A stretch of DNA of 64,000 bases from Leeuwenhoekiella nanhaiensis. Lineage in GTDB: Bacteria > Bacteroidota > Bacteroidia > Flavobacteriales > Flavobacteriaceae. This document shows positions 45,518 through 54,573 of this stretch, piece after piece. Location: positions 153,613 to 217,612 of the forward strand of contig NZ_KZ319293.1 of NCBI RefSeq assembly GCF_002744755.1, in the 5' to 3' direction. A program made the translations under genes and the position numbers. Below the pieces are notes generated by a model that saw only the letters and a program-made list of their open reading frames with translations, was not told where the DNA came from and ran no database searches. Positions within the stretch are counted from its first letter, which is position 1. Each line of letters begins with the position of its first letter.

Positions 45518-46603
45518 ATGCCTCTAAAGACTACATTTAAAAATAGCTTTTTGATAAACAGCACCACGGGTTACAAGATTAACCCTACGCATCACGCGAT
45601 CTTTTGGCTGTGCTATTTTATATTCAATTTCCTGAGATGGGGCAGCTATTACAACGATTACCTCTATTCATTTAAGGCCAATTTACTGGGGTTTCCCATA
45701 CACATGACGCTCACCTATTTTACGATTTATGTGCTGATTCCTACTTTTATTTACCGGCGGAAATACATACTTTTTTCGGTGAGTCTGTTTTGTGCTATTC
45801 TGGTTATGGTGATCATTAAATACGAACTCACCTATTTTTTAATCAGTAACAACGTCTGGCCCGAAGGCCCTGAAGAAACCACCAGCCTCAATCTCAATTA
45901 TGTAGTAGTGATGATGCTGGGCGAACTCTATGTAATCTCCTTTGTAGCGGCCATAAAAATCACAATCGACTGGATGCGGGAGCGGCAGCTGGCCTCAAAC
46001 CTGGCCAAATCGCAGCTGGAGACCGAACTGCGCTTTCTGCGCTCACAGATTTCCCCGCATTTTTTCTTCAATACTTTAAACAATATTTATTCGCTGAGTC
46101 TCGAGAAATCTGAAAATACTCCCGAAACCATTCTCAAGCTCTCAGACCTAATGCGGTATTTGTTGTATGAAACCAAGCAAAAGCGACAGCCTCTTTCAAA
46201 AGAAATCAAGTTTATACAGAACTATCTGGATCTGGAGCGCATTCGGTATAACGAAAAGCTTGACCTCGAGTTTGAAGTCACGGGCAATCCCAAAGGCCGA
46301 AAAATCGCCCCGATGTTGCTCATTCACTTTATAGAAAATGGCTTTAAACATGGTGCGGGCAAAAACACCGGAAAAGTTCATATCAGCATCAAGCTTCAGA
46401 TAGAAAAAGACCATTTGTTCTTCAAGATGAGTAACACCCTGCCGCAAAGCGGATTGCAAAACAACTTAAATAATGCCGGTGGTATTGGCCTTGAAAATGT
46501 TGAAAAACGCCTTAATTTGGGCTACGGTCCCGAAGGTTATGAGCTTCGTATTTTTGAAGCGGATGGTGAATACCACGTACACTTAAAATTGAATTTATTA
46601 TGA
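45518..46603 (+). CDS. LytS/YpdA-type membrane sensor histidine kinase
   Basis: A 361-residue sensor kinase of the His_kinase (PF06580) group. Four transmembrane helices span about 27-44, 56-75, 81-100 and 125-148. The dimerisation/phosphoacceptor block is LRSQISPHFFFNTLNNIYSLS (His181), and the ATP-binding half has NGFKHG and GIGLENVEKRL. There is no large periplasmic sensor domain, so the signal is sensed in the membrane or by a partner. The stop codon overlaps the start of the response regulator by 4 bases (ATGA). The divergent position next to the GH92 operon suggests control of that operon; this is inference. Confidence 0.9.
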   Translation: MPLKTTFKNSFLINSTTGYKINPTHHAIFWLCYFIFNFLRWGSYYNDYLYSFKANLLGFPIHMTLTYFTIYVLIPTFIYRRKYILFSVSLFCAILVMVIIKYELTYFLISNNVWPEGPEETTSLNLNYVVVMMLGELYVISFVAAIKITIDWMRERQLASNLAKSQLETELRFLRSQISPHFFFNTLNNIYSLSLEKSENTPETILKLSDLMRYLLYETKQKRQPLSKEIKFIQNYLDLERIRYNEKLDLEFEVTGNPKGRKIAPMLLIHFIENGFKHGAGKNTGKVHISIKLQIEKDHLFFKMSNTLPQSGLQNNLNNAGGIGLENVEKRLNLGYGPEGYELRIFEADGEYHVHLKLNLL

Positions 46604-47307
46604 ACCTGAGATGTGTAATCATTGACGATGAACCCCTAGCCATCAATGTGATTAAAAATCATATTGCTCAGCTGGCGGGTCTCGAAATAGTAAAAACTTT
46701 TGACAATGCGATTGACAGTCTGGAATTCATTCGGAAGCACGAGGTAGATCTGCTCTTTCTGGACATCAATATGCCCGTGATAGACGGTCTCAGCTTTCTT
46801 AAAAGCCTGGACGCAAAACCAATGGCTATTCTTACCACAGCCCACGAGGAGCATGCTGTTGAAGGTTTTGAACTCGAAGTACTGGATTATCTGGTCAAAC
46901 CCATTTCGTTTCCGCGCTTTCTCAAGGCGGCCAATAAGGCTTTAGCCAAGGCTCAGGAACACCCTAAATCTGCCGCAGGCTCTGATGAAGACAGCATTTT
47001 TGTCAAGGTTGACAAGAAGAAAATGAAGAAGATTTATTTAGATGATATTCTTTTGGTGGAAAGCCTCAAGGATTATATCAAAATTATCACGACCAAAGGC
47101 AACTTTGTGGTTCACCAGACGCTGAGCAGTTTTACAGACGAGTTGCCGGCAAATCAGTTTATACGTATTCACCGCTCCTACACCGCAAACATCAAACGCG
47201 TAGATACCGTAGAGGGCAACAGTGTCGAGATCGCCAACAAACGCTACACCATTGGCCGAAACTATATGGAGGAAGCCAAAGCCGCGATTTTAAAAGATAA
47301 AGGCTGA
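46600..47307 (+). CDS. LytTR-family response regulator
   Basis: A 235-residue response regulator. The receiver domain (1-120) has the acidic cluster Asp9/Asp10/Glu11, the phosphoacceptor Asp55 in FLDINMP, and the Lys in VKPISF. The DNA-binding LytTR domain (about 135-232) has IFVKVDKKKMKKIYLDDILLVESLKDYIKI in parts (IYLDDILLVE about 147-156), then FIRIHRSYTANIKRV, and GRNYMEEA near the end. It is translated from the same message as the kinase. LytTR regulators bind direct repeats spaced about one helical turn; I could not pick the target site. The downstream gap to 47477 holds no terminator that I can see. Confidence 0.92.
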   Translation: MNLRCVIIDDEPLAINVIKNHIAQLAGLEIVKTFDNAIDSLEFIRKHEVDLLFLDINMPVIDGLSFLKSLDAKPMAILTTAHEEHAVEGFELEVLDYLVKPISFPRFLKAANKALAKAQEHPKSAAGSDEDSIFVKVDKKKMKKIYLDDILLVESLKDYIKIITTKGNFVVHQTLSSFTDELPANQFIRIHRSYTANIKRVDTVEGNSVEIANKRYTIGRNYMEEAKAAILKDKG

Positions 47308-47476
47308 AATTCGTAGTAAAAATATAGAGCTTTCCGACCCCACTAGCCGGGAAATGAAAATGTGTTTTAAACTTGAGTTGAAAGAAAAAGGATGAAAACT
47401 GATGTCGCAAAATGTGATTCCAGATCAGAAGAATAAAAACATTGAGTTAACTTTACTATTCTAAATATCAAATTTT

Positions 47477-47716
47477 ATGGACATTAAAGCAGAAATAAAG
47501 TGGATTGAAACAGCGCTATTGGAATCTAAAGATCCTACATTCATTGCTGCAGTAAAAAATATGATTACATCCTTACGTAAAGTAAAGGAAAGCAGTTCCA
47601 TAAAACAAGCTGAAGAAGATGCCTTAATGGAAGAGGCCGAAGCAGATATTAAAGCAGGAAGAATCTACAGCATTGAAGAGAGCCATAGCATTGTTGACAG
47701 TTGGAATCTAAAGTGA
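47477..47716 (+). CDS. Small antitoxin-like protein of a ParDE-type module
   Basis: A 79-residue acidic protein (MDIKAEIKWIETALL then KQAEEDALMEEAEADIKAGRIYSIEE). It has no HTH. Its stop codon overlaps the GTG start of the following toxin-like frame (GTGA). Short, acidic, toxin-preceding proteins of this sort are the usual antitoxin partners of RelE/ParE toxins in flavobacteria; the assignment relies on that position. It is intact, whereas the toxin that follows is frameshifted. Confidence 0.6.
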   Translation: MDIKAEIKWIETALLESKDPTFIAAVKNMITSLRKVKESSSIKQAEEDALMEEAEADIKAGRIYSIEESHSIVDSWNLK

Positions 47717-48023
47717 AATCGGTTTACTGGACCAAAAGAGCATTGAAAGATCTACAAAAAATCTCTCTTTTAATGCAAAAATTATAGGTCGGAAAAAAGC
47801 TCTTGAAATTGCCCATAAACTAATTGACGCTCCGGGAATTTTAGAAAATCCTGAATATGATTTTGAAAATATGGGTTCTATAGATGAGGTCTTCAATCAT
47901 CTAAAACGAAACTATAGAAAAATCATCTATTCAAATTATAAAATCACGTATCGTAACGGTAAAACCAAAATCTATATTACTCGGGTTTTTGATACGCGTC
48001 AGCATCCTAATAAGAATAAATAA
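47713..48023 (+). pseudogene. ParE/RelE-type toxin, frameshifted
   Basis: From the GTG at 47713 the frame reads VKSVYWTKRALKDLQKIS and meets a stop at 47785-47787. Two bases further on, in another frame beginning near 47769, it continues as FNAKIIGRKKALEIAHKL, then GSIDEVFNHLKRNYRKIIY and ITRVFDTRQHPNKNK, stopping at 48023. The joined protein has the full length and block order of a ParE/RelE toxin. One base is missing around 47763-47771, in a T/C-rich stretch. The gene is therefore inactivated or the read is wrong by one base. It ends 31 bases before the convergent ABC permease gene. Confidence 0.8.
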
Positions 48024-48054
48024 TTCCCTTATCATTAAAGAGTTAATAATAGCC

Positions 48055-50604
48055 TTAACGCGCTTCTTTCCGCAATACTTCTAAGGGTGAACTTTTTATA
48101 ACGCTTCGGCTGTTTGCCAGACCAATAATCACTACCAGTAGGGTAATACCCGGCAACAGTACGGCAAAGGGCACCCAGCTGGGGATAAAAGTCGTGTCAA
48201 AGGCAAAATACGCCAGCATTAGGCTTCCGATTAGCGATAACAAAATCCCGGAAAGCGCTCCCAGAAGTCCCAGATAAAGATATTCCAATCCCTGAATGCG
48301 TAAAATCTGTTTGCTTTTGGCACCCATTGTACGCAGCAAAACGCTTTCGCGAATGCGTTGATACTTACTGGTACGCACCGCTCCAAGCAGGACGATAATT
48401 CCAATTAGAATGCTGAAAAACGCCATAAAGTTGATGATGTAACTGATTTTGGTTAGCAAATCTTCAATCACATTAAGCACCTGGCGCAAATCGAGGATCG
48501 AAACATTCGCGTAATCTTTAACCAAAATACGCTGTATAGCTGCGGAAACTTCCGAGTTGGGCACCTGAGTCGTAATCACACCAAATTGCGGTGCCTGCTC
48601 GAGCACTCCCGCCGGAAACACCACCGAAAAATTGAGCTGCAAACGGCTCCAGTCAACCAACCTGATGCTGCCTATGGTGGTTTCCAAAAGCCTGCCCTGC
48701 ACATTAAAAGTTACCCGGTCGCCAATAGCCACAACCGCATCCTGCGCAAAATTATCACTCACCGAAACCGGAACGGGCTCGGTCCCATCTTCTATTCGGG
48801 GAGTGAAGCTTCCTTCCTTAAGACTTTCGGAGCCGATTAACGAATCGCGGTAGGTGGTGCGGAACTCGTGATTGAGAATCCAGCGGCTGATTTGGGTGGT
48901 GGTATCGGTTTTGATATCTGCGACATCACGACCATTAATACTATGTACCCGCATCGTCACAATAGGAACCTCGTCAAGCGGCGTCAAATCATTTGCTCGT
49001 AGCTTTTGAGCCACCAACGGCATCTGATCGCGCTGTACATCAAGCAAAATCATATTGGCCTGTTGTGTGCTGCTGTCCAGATTGGCCTGCGCCAGCAACA
49101 TATCTTTGGTAAAATACAGGGTGCTTATTAAAAAAGAGCCCACGCCAATCGCCAGAATCAATACCACCGTCTGATTGCGGGGTCTAAAGAGATTCCGCAA
49201 ACTTTGGCGCGAGGTAAAACTCCACGATGTAGGGAAATAACGGCGCAACAGGCGCATAAAAAGACGGGCGATTCCTGCCAGAATACTAAAGGTAACGACG
49301 ATGCCGCCCAGAAAAGCAAGCGCATACTTCCAATCACCCAGCAGCCACAGGGAAAATAAAAAGATAAAAAGCAGAATGATACCGCTTACCAAAATTGCGG
49401 TGCTTCGCGATTGACTGCCGGCATCCTCAGTAAACCGAAGCGTTTGCAGGGGAGAGACATAGAGGGTGCTCAACAAAGGATACAGGGCAAAAAGCACCGA
49501 CATAAACATGCCGATAAAAATCCCCATCGCGATGACCGGTGCAGACCAGGTGATTTTGACATCCACCGGCAGCAAACCTTCCAGCAAAACCGGAAACAAC
49601 TGCTGTAAGGCGAGGCCCAGAGCGGTGCCCAGAATTCCGCCCAGCAAACCAATGGCCGCAATCTGAATCAAATAAATCAAAAAGGCCTGCTTTCGCGTAG
49701 CGCCCAGACATTTTAAAACCGCAACTGAGCGTAATTTCTCCCGGATGTAAATGGTGGTAGCACTGGCGATGCCCACACAACCTAGCAACAAAGCCACAAA
49801 ACCTACCAGATTAAGAAACTTTCCGAAGTTCTCATAACGCCTACCCAGACGATCGCTCGTTGAAGTATGGGTGTCCAGATCGGCTTCTGCGGCATCCAGA
49901 CGGTCGCCTATCCTATCTTCAAGAAGTTGCATATCGGCTTTTGGAGCCTTAAAGTAATATTGATAATCAATGCGGCTTCCCAACTGCACCAAACCGGTTT
50001 GCTCAACGTAGGAATAGGGAATCACCACAGGCGGAGCGATGGCGCTGAACACCGCATTACTGCCTGGCAGATTTTTGAGTTCGCCCACTACCGGAAGGCG
50101 CACCTCGCCTATTTTCACGGTATCGCCTACTTCAACACCCAGCTGCAACATCACAGTTGCATCAACCAGAGCTCCGTTAAGTTTTCCGAAATTTCTTCCG
50201 GCGGTTTCGGGTTGCGTTTCGATTTCCCCATAAAATGGAAAACCCTCGCTAATACCACGTACCTGAAGCAATTTGGTTGCTCCGTTTTTTGGGAATAAAG
50301 CCATGGAGGCAAACGAAATTTCTTCCGCATCTGCGCCACCCAGAGAATCTACGATTTGCAGGGCATCTTCAGTCAGGGCATTGTCACTTTCGATCTTAAA
50401 ATCGGCACCCATCAGGGCTTTAGATTGCAGCGCGATGTTATCTTTCAGGGTTTCTCCAAACGACTGAATAGACACAATAGCCGCAACACCCAGCACAATT
50501 GAAACCATAAACAGACTGAGTTTACCCGCACTGGCTTTAAAATCACGCCAGGCCATTATAAAAAGCCAGGCCGCACCAGCTGTCATCTTCTGATTTTTAC
50601 TCAT
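48055..50604 (-). CDS. ybbP-like: ABC transporter permease, FtsX/YbbP family
   Basis: An 849-residue permease of the FtsX/MacB-like fold, matching the YbbP-type component of the YbbA-YbbP exporter (804 residues in E. coli). An N-terminal helix (about 22-48) precedes a periplasmic domain. The four-helix bundle at about 262-390 holds [24 protein letters not shown] in parts (LKCLGATR). A second group of helices and a second periplasmic domain follow. The last bundle (about 730-840) has [17 protein letters not shown] and SPLEVLR at the C-terminus. Its first codons overlap the end of the ATPase gene by 4 bases. It probably moves lipids or extrudes molecules with the ATPase; the substrate is unknown. 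Confidence 0.88.
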   Translation of the reverse strand: MSKNQKMTAGAAWLFIMAWRDFKASAGKLSLFMVSIVLGVAAIVSIQSFGETLKDNIALQSKALMGADFKIESDNALTEDALQIVDSLGGADAEEISFASMALFPKNGATKLLQVRGISEGFPFYGEIETQPETAGRNFGKLNGALVDATVMLQLGVEVGDTVKIGEVRLPVVGELKNLPGSNAVFSAIAPPVVIPYSYVEQTGLVQLGSRIDYQYYFKAPKADMQLLEDRIGDRLDAAEADLDTHTSTSDRLGRRYENFGKFLNLVGFVALLLGCVGIASATTIYIREKLRSVAVLKCLGATRKQAFLIYLIQIAAIGLLGGILGTALGLALQQLFPVLLEGLLPVDVKITWSAPVIAMGIFIGMFMSVLFALYPLLSTLYVSPLQTLRFTEDAGSQSRSTAILVSGIILLFIFLFSLWLLGDWKYALAFLGGIVVTFSILAGIARLFMRLLRRYFPTSWSFTSRQSLRNLFRPRNQTVVLILAIGVGSFLISTLYFTKDMLLAQANLDSSTQQANMILLDVQRDQMPLVAQKLRANDLTPLDEVPIVTMRVHSINGRDVADIKTDTTTQISRWILNHEFRTTYRDSLIGSESLKEGSFTPRIEDGTEPVPVSVSDNFAQDAVVAIGDRVTFNVQGRLLETTIGSIRLVDWSRLQLNFSVVFPAGVLEQAPQFGVITTQVPNSEVSAAIQRILVKDYANVSILDLRQVLNVIEDLLTKISYIINFMAFFSILIGIIVLLGAVRTSKYQRIRESVLLRTMGAKSKQILRIQGLEYLYLGLLGALSGILLSLIGSLMLAYFAFDTTFIPSWVPFAVLLPGITLLVVIIGLANSRSVIKSSPLEVLRKEAR

Positions 50605-51287
50605 ACCGCCGCGCTTGTGAGATTTGCAATTTTTCCTCCTCTGATGGTTAAGATATTTTTGGTTTTGCGTGCCAGCTCCATATCGTGCGTAACCAAAACC
50701 AGCGTGGTACCGCGCTCTTTATTGAGTTCAAAAAGCAGGTCGACTACCTTCTCCCCGGTCTCGGCATCCAGATTTCCGGTGGGTTCGTCTGCAAATAAAA
50801 TCTTGGGATCATTAGCAAAAGCCCGTGCGAGGGCAACACGTTGCTGCTCCCCTCCCGAAAGTTGGGTGGGATAATGATCGCCACGGTCGGCTAACCCCAC
50901 TTTTTGAAGCAAAGCTTCTGCCTTTCTTGTGGCTTGCCTGTCCCCCTGCAATTCCAGCGGAACGGCAACATTTTCTAAAGCGGTAAGCGTGGGCAGGAGT
51001 TGAAAATCCTGAAACACAAAGCCCACATCGCGGTTGCGCAACATGGCGCGCTCATCTTCCGAAAGGCTGCTGAGTTCGGTCCCGTTAAGAATCACGCTAC
51101 CCGAGTCTGGCCGATCGAGACCGGCACACAATCCCAAAAGCGTCGTTTTACCGCTTCCGGAAGGGCCCACGATCGCAAATGTTTCGTTTTCTGTTATACT
51201 AAAGTTAATATCTTCAAGTACCTTTAGCTTTTTGGAGCCACTGGTATAGCTTTTTTCTAAATTTGAAATCTCTAATATGAAAGGCAT
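50601..51287 (-). CDS. ybbA-like: ABC transporter ATP-binding protein, YbbA/LolD type
   Basis: A 228-residue ATPase from the ATG at 51287, which begins [15 protein letters not shown] longer frame to 51356 would run into the divergent gene. Walker [10 protein letters not shown] at 41-49, Q-loop [10 protein letters not shown], signature LSGGEQQR, Walker [13 protein letters not shown] and the switch His in VTHD are all present. It pairs with the YbbP permease. The TesA-type esterase gene is divergent, 69 bases away, an arrangement of tesA-ybbA-ybbP that recurs in E. coli and other bacteria, so the three are likely linked in one envelope process. Confidence 0.92.
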   Translation of the reverse strand: MPFILEISNLEKSYTSGSKKLKVLEDINFSITENETFAIVGPSGSGKTTLLGLCAGLDRPDSGSVILNGTELSSLSEDERAMLRNRDVGFVFQDFQLLPTLTALENVAVPLELQGDRQATRKAEALLQKVGLADRGDHYPTQLSGGEQQRVALARAFANDPKILFADEPTGNLDAETGEKVVDLLFELNKERGTTLVLVTHDMELARKTKNILTIRGGKIANLTSAAV

Positions 51288-51356
51288 AGTATACGTGGTT
51301 TTGACAGAACTATTGGGCTCAAACCGCAGGTTTTGGCTTTTCAGCAAAATAAACAA

Positions 51357-52079
51357 ATGCTTGTGATAACGAATAGACTCCGCTTGCGAACCCTGTTAAT
51401 CTTTTGTTGTTTTTTAGGCGGAATGGCGCTGCATTCGTGTAAAGACAGCTCAAACGCGACTTCAACCGAAAGCGAAATTACCCAAACTGAGGAAACTGCA
51501 ACGACCGAAACCGATAGCACTTCAAAAAGTATTTTGTTTTTCGGCGACAGCCTGACCGCAGGGTATGGACTCGATAATCCTGATAATGCCTTCCCTGCGC
51601 TGATTCAAAACCGAATAGACAGCCTGGGACTGGAGTATACCGTAATCAATGCCGGATTGAGCGGCGAAACCACAGCCGGCGGCCGAAACCGGCTCGAATG
51701 GGTACTAGAACCTGATGTGGATGTTTTTGTTCTCGAGCTGGGCGCCAATGATGGCCTACGCGGAGTGGCAGTCGCGGAAACACGCGAAAACCTGCAATGG
51801 ATGATAGATAAGGTAAAAACCGAAGCGCCCGGTGCACAAATCGTACTTACCGGAATGCAATTACCTCCCAATCTGGGCAGTGAGTACACCGGAGATTTTA
51901 AGGCAATTTTTCCGGAACTGGCCAAAGAAAATTACATCGCACTCATCCCCTTTTTGCTTGAAGATGTAGGCGGTATCGCCAGTCTCAACCAAAATGACGG
52001 TATTCATCCCACAGCCGAAGGGCATAAGATTTTAGCCGATAACGTTTGGGAGGTTTTAGGGCCGATTTTAAAAGAGTAG
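51357..52079 (+). CDS. tesA-like: SGNH lysophospholipase / arylesterase (TesA-like), lipoprotein
   Basis: A 240-residue GDSL/SGNH esterase from the ATG at 51357. A frame from a TTG at 51333 would add 8 residues without a signal. The N-terminus is a lipoprotein signal ending MALHSC (Cys28), then a low-complexity Thr/Glu linker (about 35-55). FFGDSLTAGYG carries the nucleophile Ser65. GLSGETTAGG and LELGANDGLRG supply the Gly and Asn oxyanion residues, and the Asp/His of the triad are in NDGIHPTAEGH near the end. It is most similar to TesA/ArsR-group arylesterases. Divergent from ybbAP and followed after 3 bases by a 59-residue membrane protein. Confidence 0.9.
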   Translation: MLVITNRLRLRTLLIFCCFLGGMALHSCKDSSNATSTESEITQTEETATTETDSTSKSILFFGDSLTAGYGLDNPDNAFPALIQNRIDSLGLEYTVINAGLSGETTAGGRNRLEWVLEPDVDVFVLELGANDGLRGVAVAETRENLQWMIDKVKTEAPGAQIVLTGMQLPPNLGSEYTGDFKAIFPELAKENYIALIPFLLEDVGGIASLNQNDGIHPTAEGHKILADNVWEVLGPILKE

Positions 52080-52082
52080 CAG

Positions 52083-52262
52083 ATGATCGAAAATCCCAGA
52101 TTTTTTAAAATAATGATAGGCATTTCCTTTCTATTAATGAATGGCAATGTGATTCTGGCTCTTTACGAACGTTTCGATTTAACTTTTTATCTGAATTTTA
52201 CGGCAGCTTTTATCATTGGCCTAAGTGCCTGGTCGCGGTTGAGAAAACTTTCAAAAAAATAG
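52083..52262 (+). CDS. 59-residue membrane peptide gene
   Basis: A small frame from the ATG at 52083 to the stop at 52260-52262, coding for 59 residues. The ends are polar and basic (KK at the C-terminus). Two hydrophobic helices are likely (about 9-29 and 37-51), with NGNVILALYERFDL between them. It starts 3 bases after the TesA-like stop and ends 24 bases before the MFS gene, so it appears to be transcribed with both. No family recognised; coding is supported by placement, helix pattern and lack of competing frames. Confidence 0.6.
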   Translation: MIENPRFFKIMIGISFLLMNGNVILALYERFDLTFYLNFTAAFIIGLSAWSRLRKLSKK

Positions 52263-52286
52263 ATTCCTAATCTTTGTGACATCCCT

Positions 52287-53606
52287 ATGAGCACAAGCCA
52301 TCACCCTACTAATCTCGAACAACTCTACGATTACCTTAACAACGAAGAAGATGCGCGTACCTGTAAAGCCATTGATGACGAGGCGTGCCAGGAAACACCC
52401 AAAAATTATTTCCTGATTCTCATCAGCAATATGCTGACTTCGCTGGGCGATACCCTGAGCAATCCCAAGACGGTATTGACCTGGGTGATGAGTTATGTGA
52501 ATGCGCCGGTGATGCTTATCAGTTTTATTGTGCCCATTCGCGAAAGCGGGTCGATGCTGCCTCAATTATTTATCGCGCATTACATCAGGAAACGTCCTGT
52601 ACGGAAAATGGTTTGGGTATTGGGTTCGTTGTTCCAATTTCTGGCCATTGCAGGTATTGGTTTTGTAGCCTTATCTTTTGAAGGAAGTCTTGCCGGCTGG
52701 CTTATCATCGCCTGCCTGATCGCCTTTAGCCTGTCTCGAGGCCTGTGCTCTATTGCATTTAAAGATGTGCTGGGAAAAACCATACCCAAAACCAAACGCG
52801 GAAAACTCAAGGGCTATACCTCATCGGTGAGCGGAGCGCTGGTACTTGCCGCAGGACTTTTTATCCTCTATAAATCGAAAGATGATGTAGGCATCGAATT
52901 TTACAGCTACCTTATCTTTTTTGCGGCCAGTTTATGGCTCATCGCTGCTCTTATTTATGCAAATATCAAAGAATACCCCGGAGAAACCGATGGCGGTAAA
53001 AATGGACTTAAAGAAGCCTGGGAGCGACTGGGGTTATTGAAAGAAGATAAACATTTTCGCAATTTTGTCATCACGCGTTCGCTATTGTTATGTTCTGCCC
53101 TTACCGCTCCGTACTATGTATTGCTTGCACAACGTTATGTGGGTAAGGAAGCCTATTTACTTGGGCTTTTTATCATTGCAAACGGCGTGGCTTCCATCAT
53201 CAGTGCGCCGGTTTGGGGAAAAATGGCCGATAAATCCAGTAAAAAAGTGATGACCTATTCAGCAGTTCTGACCGCAAGTTTGGGTTTGCTGGTCGTTGCG
53301 ATTATTCAGTTTATACCGGCCTGGCGCGATCAGAACTGGCTGTATCCGATTGCTTTCTTTGTCTTGGGAATTGCGCATCAGGGTGTGCGCCTGGGACGAA
53401 AAACCTATATCGTAGATATGGCTCAGGGCAATCGCCGCACCGATTATGTAGCGGTAAGCAATACGCTGATTGGTTTTATCTTACTTATTACGGGAGGATT
53501 GAGTGCTCTGGCATCACTGGTTTCGGTGGAAGGCATTATCGCGCTGCTCTCTATACTTGGAATTTTAGGAGCCCTTAAAAGCGCTACCTTGCCTGAAGTA
53601 GAATAA
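52287..53606 (+). CDS. Major facilitator superfamily transporter
   Basis: A 439-residue transporter with about 12 membrane helices. It has a soluble N-terminal extension of about 40 residues (NLEQLYDYLNNEEDARTC). Loop motifs KRPVRKMVW (A-motif-like after the second/third helix) and KMADKSSKKVMT in the second half are MFS-type. Helix 11 region GVRLGRKTYIVDMAQGNRRTDYVAV, seen in parts, is a Bacteroidota subgroup feature. The substrate is unknown; no drug- or sugar-specific motif stands out. It ends before a strong bidirectional terminator. It is probably read from the TesA-side promoter with the 59-residue gene in between. Confidence 0.85.
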   Translation: MSTSHHPTNLEQLYDYLNNEEDARTCKAIDDEACQETPKNYFLILISNMLTSLGDTLSNPKTVLTWVMSYVNAPVMLISFIVPIRESGSMLPQLFIAHYIRKRPVRKMVWVLGSLFQFLAIAGIGFVALSFEGSLAGWLIIACLIAFSLSRGLCSIAFKDVLGKTIPKTKRGKLKGYTSSVSGALVLAAGLFILYKSKDDVGIEFYSYLIFFAASLWLIAALIYANIKEYPGETDGGKNGLKEAWERLGLLKEDKHFRNFVITRSLLLCSALTAPYYVLLAQRYVGKEAYLLGLFIIANGVASIISAPVWGKMADKSSKKVMTYSAVLTASLGLLVVAIIQFIPAWRDQNWLYPIAFFVLGIAHQGVRLGRKTYIVDMAQGNRRTDYVAVSNTLIGFILLITGGLSALASLVSVEGIIALLSILGILGALKSATLPEVE

Positions 53607-53677
53607 ATTATTCTGATTGAATTTTCGATTATAGAGCAAGCCAAAGAATATTTTAATCGTAAATATCGAGAAACAAA

Positions 53678-53700
53678 AAAGCCACGTTTTAAGTGGCTTT
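53678..53700. terminator. Bidirectional terminator between MFS gene and the Lys/Ala-rich gene
   Basis: AAAGCCAC (53678-53685) and GTGGCTTT (53693-53700) form an 8-base stem around GTTTTAA. A-rich and T-rich ends flank it on both strands. The MFS gene (plus) and the small gene at 53750-53845 (minus) converge on it. Confidence 0.87.
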
Positions 53701-53749
53701 CGTTTAATTTATATCGGCTGCATCCTGGATGCCCTTAGATAATTTCAGA

Positions 53750-53845
53750 TTACTTCTTTTTAGAAGCAGTCTTCGCTGGTTTCACAGCTGCAGGCTTGGT
53801 TGCCTGTTTTGCTGGAGCCTTTTTAGCAGACTTGTTTTGTGCCAT
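53750..53845 (-). CDS. 31-residue Lys/Ala-rich basic peptide
   Basis: A tiny gene with ATG at 53843-53845 and TAA at 53750-53752, coding for 31 residues. It begins MAQNKSAKKAPAKQ and ends TASKKK. Only Lys, Ala, Pro and small polar residues dominate, as in the tails of histone H1-like DNA-binding proteins of bacteria. It ends before its own terminator hairpin and is preceded by a promoter-like pair. A short, dedicated transcription unit with these signals argues that it is really expressed. DNA or RNA binding is the natural guess; nothing more is supported. Confidence 0.6.
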   Translation of the reverse strand: MAQNKSAKKAPAKQATKPAAVKPAKTASKKK

Positions 53846-53866
53846 TATATTCTCGTATTAATAGTA

Positions 53867-53898
53867 CTAATGTAATGCGAAAACCAATTCGTTTTCAA
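53867..53898 (-). promoter_or_regulatory. Promoter-like pair for the 31-residue gene
   Basis: On the minus strand TTG (53896-53898) is followed after 21 bases by TACATTAG (53867-53874), one mismatch from TAnnTTTG. The spacing fits the Bacteroidota vegetative promoter. The start codon lies about 22 bases further on. Confidence 0.45.
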
Positions 53899-53974
53899 TT
53901 TTAACAGCATCGTTTTAGTTAATTTTATAGTTAATTTTTAATACTAAAAAAGTCTCCAAAATCCCAACTAAAAA

Positions 53975-54571
53975 ATGAACGAGTCCAGCAAAATCAAGGC
54001 CTACTTCGAGCAGGAGCATGAGTTCAAAGATGCCCTCTTAAGGCTCCGGGCTATTTTTAAGGAAACCGAACTCACCGAAAGCTTTAAATGGAACAGTCTG
54101 GTGTATACTTTGAACGGCAAAAACGTCGCAGGACTCGCCCGATTTAAAAATCATTTTGGCGTTTGGTTTTTCCACGGAGCCCTGTTGCAAGACCCAAAAA
54201 AATTGCTTTTTAATGCGCAGGAAGGCAAGACCAAAGCGCTGAGACAGCTGCGTTATGAGAGGATCTCTGATATTGATGAAGCTCAGCTTAAAAACTTTTT
54301 GGAACAGGCGATTTCAATTCAGAAAAAGGGACTTGAAGTCAAAACGGTATCTGCAAACAGGGAGTTTGTTCTTCCAGATGAATTAAAACAGGCTTTTGCT
54401 ATTCATTTCGGTTTAGAAGATGCATTTCATAGTCTTACTCCCGGTCGGCAAAAAGAATATGCCGAATACATAGCGGCTGCCAAACAACCGAAAACCAGTC
54501 TAAGCCGGCTCGAAAAGGCAATCCCATTAATTAAAAAACGTGTCGGGTTAAATGATAAATACAAAAAGTAA
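53975..54571 (+). CDS. DUF1801 / YdeI-OmdA family protein
   Basis: A 198-residue cytoplasmic protein with a DUF1801-type N-terminal fold (about 15-115; LTESFKWNSLVYTLNGKNVAGLARFKNH in parts, with FGVWFFHGALL) and a C-terminal YdeI/OmdA-like helical domain (about 125-198; PDELKQAFAI, then the SLTPGRQKEYAEYIAAAKQPKTSLSRLEK block, seen in parts). The combination is known in many Bacteroidota; roles in stress or antimicrobial peptide protection have been proposed for YdeI relatives. The next gene, 2 bases on, is a second DUF1801 protein, so they are an operon and perhaps form a complex. Confidence 0.8.
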   Translation: MNESSKIKAYFEQEHEFKDALLRLRAIFKETELTESFKWNSLVYTLNGKNVAGLARFKNHFGVWFFHGALLQDPKKLLFNAQEGKTKALRQLRYERISDIDEAQLKNFLEQAISIQKKGLEVKTVSANREFVLPDELKQAFAIHFGLEDAFHSLTPGRQKEYAEYIAAAKQPKTSLSRLEKAIPLIKKRVGLNDKYKK

Positions 54572-54573
54572 TT

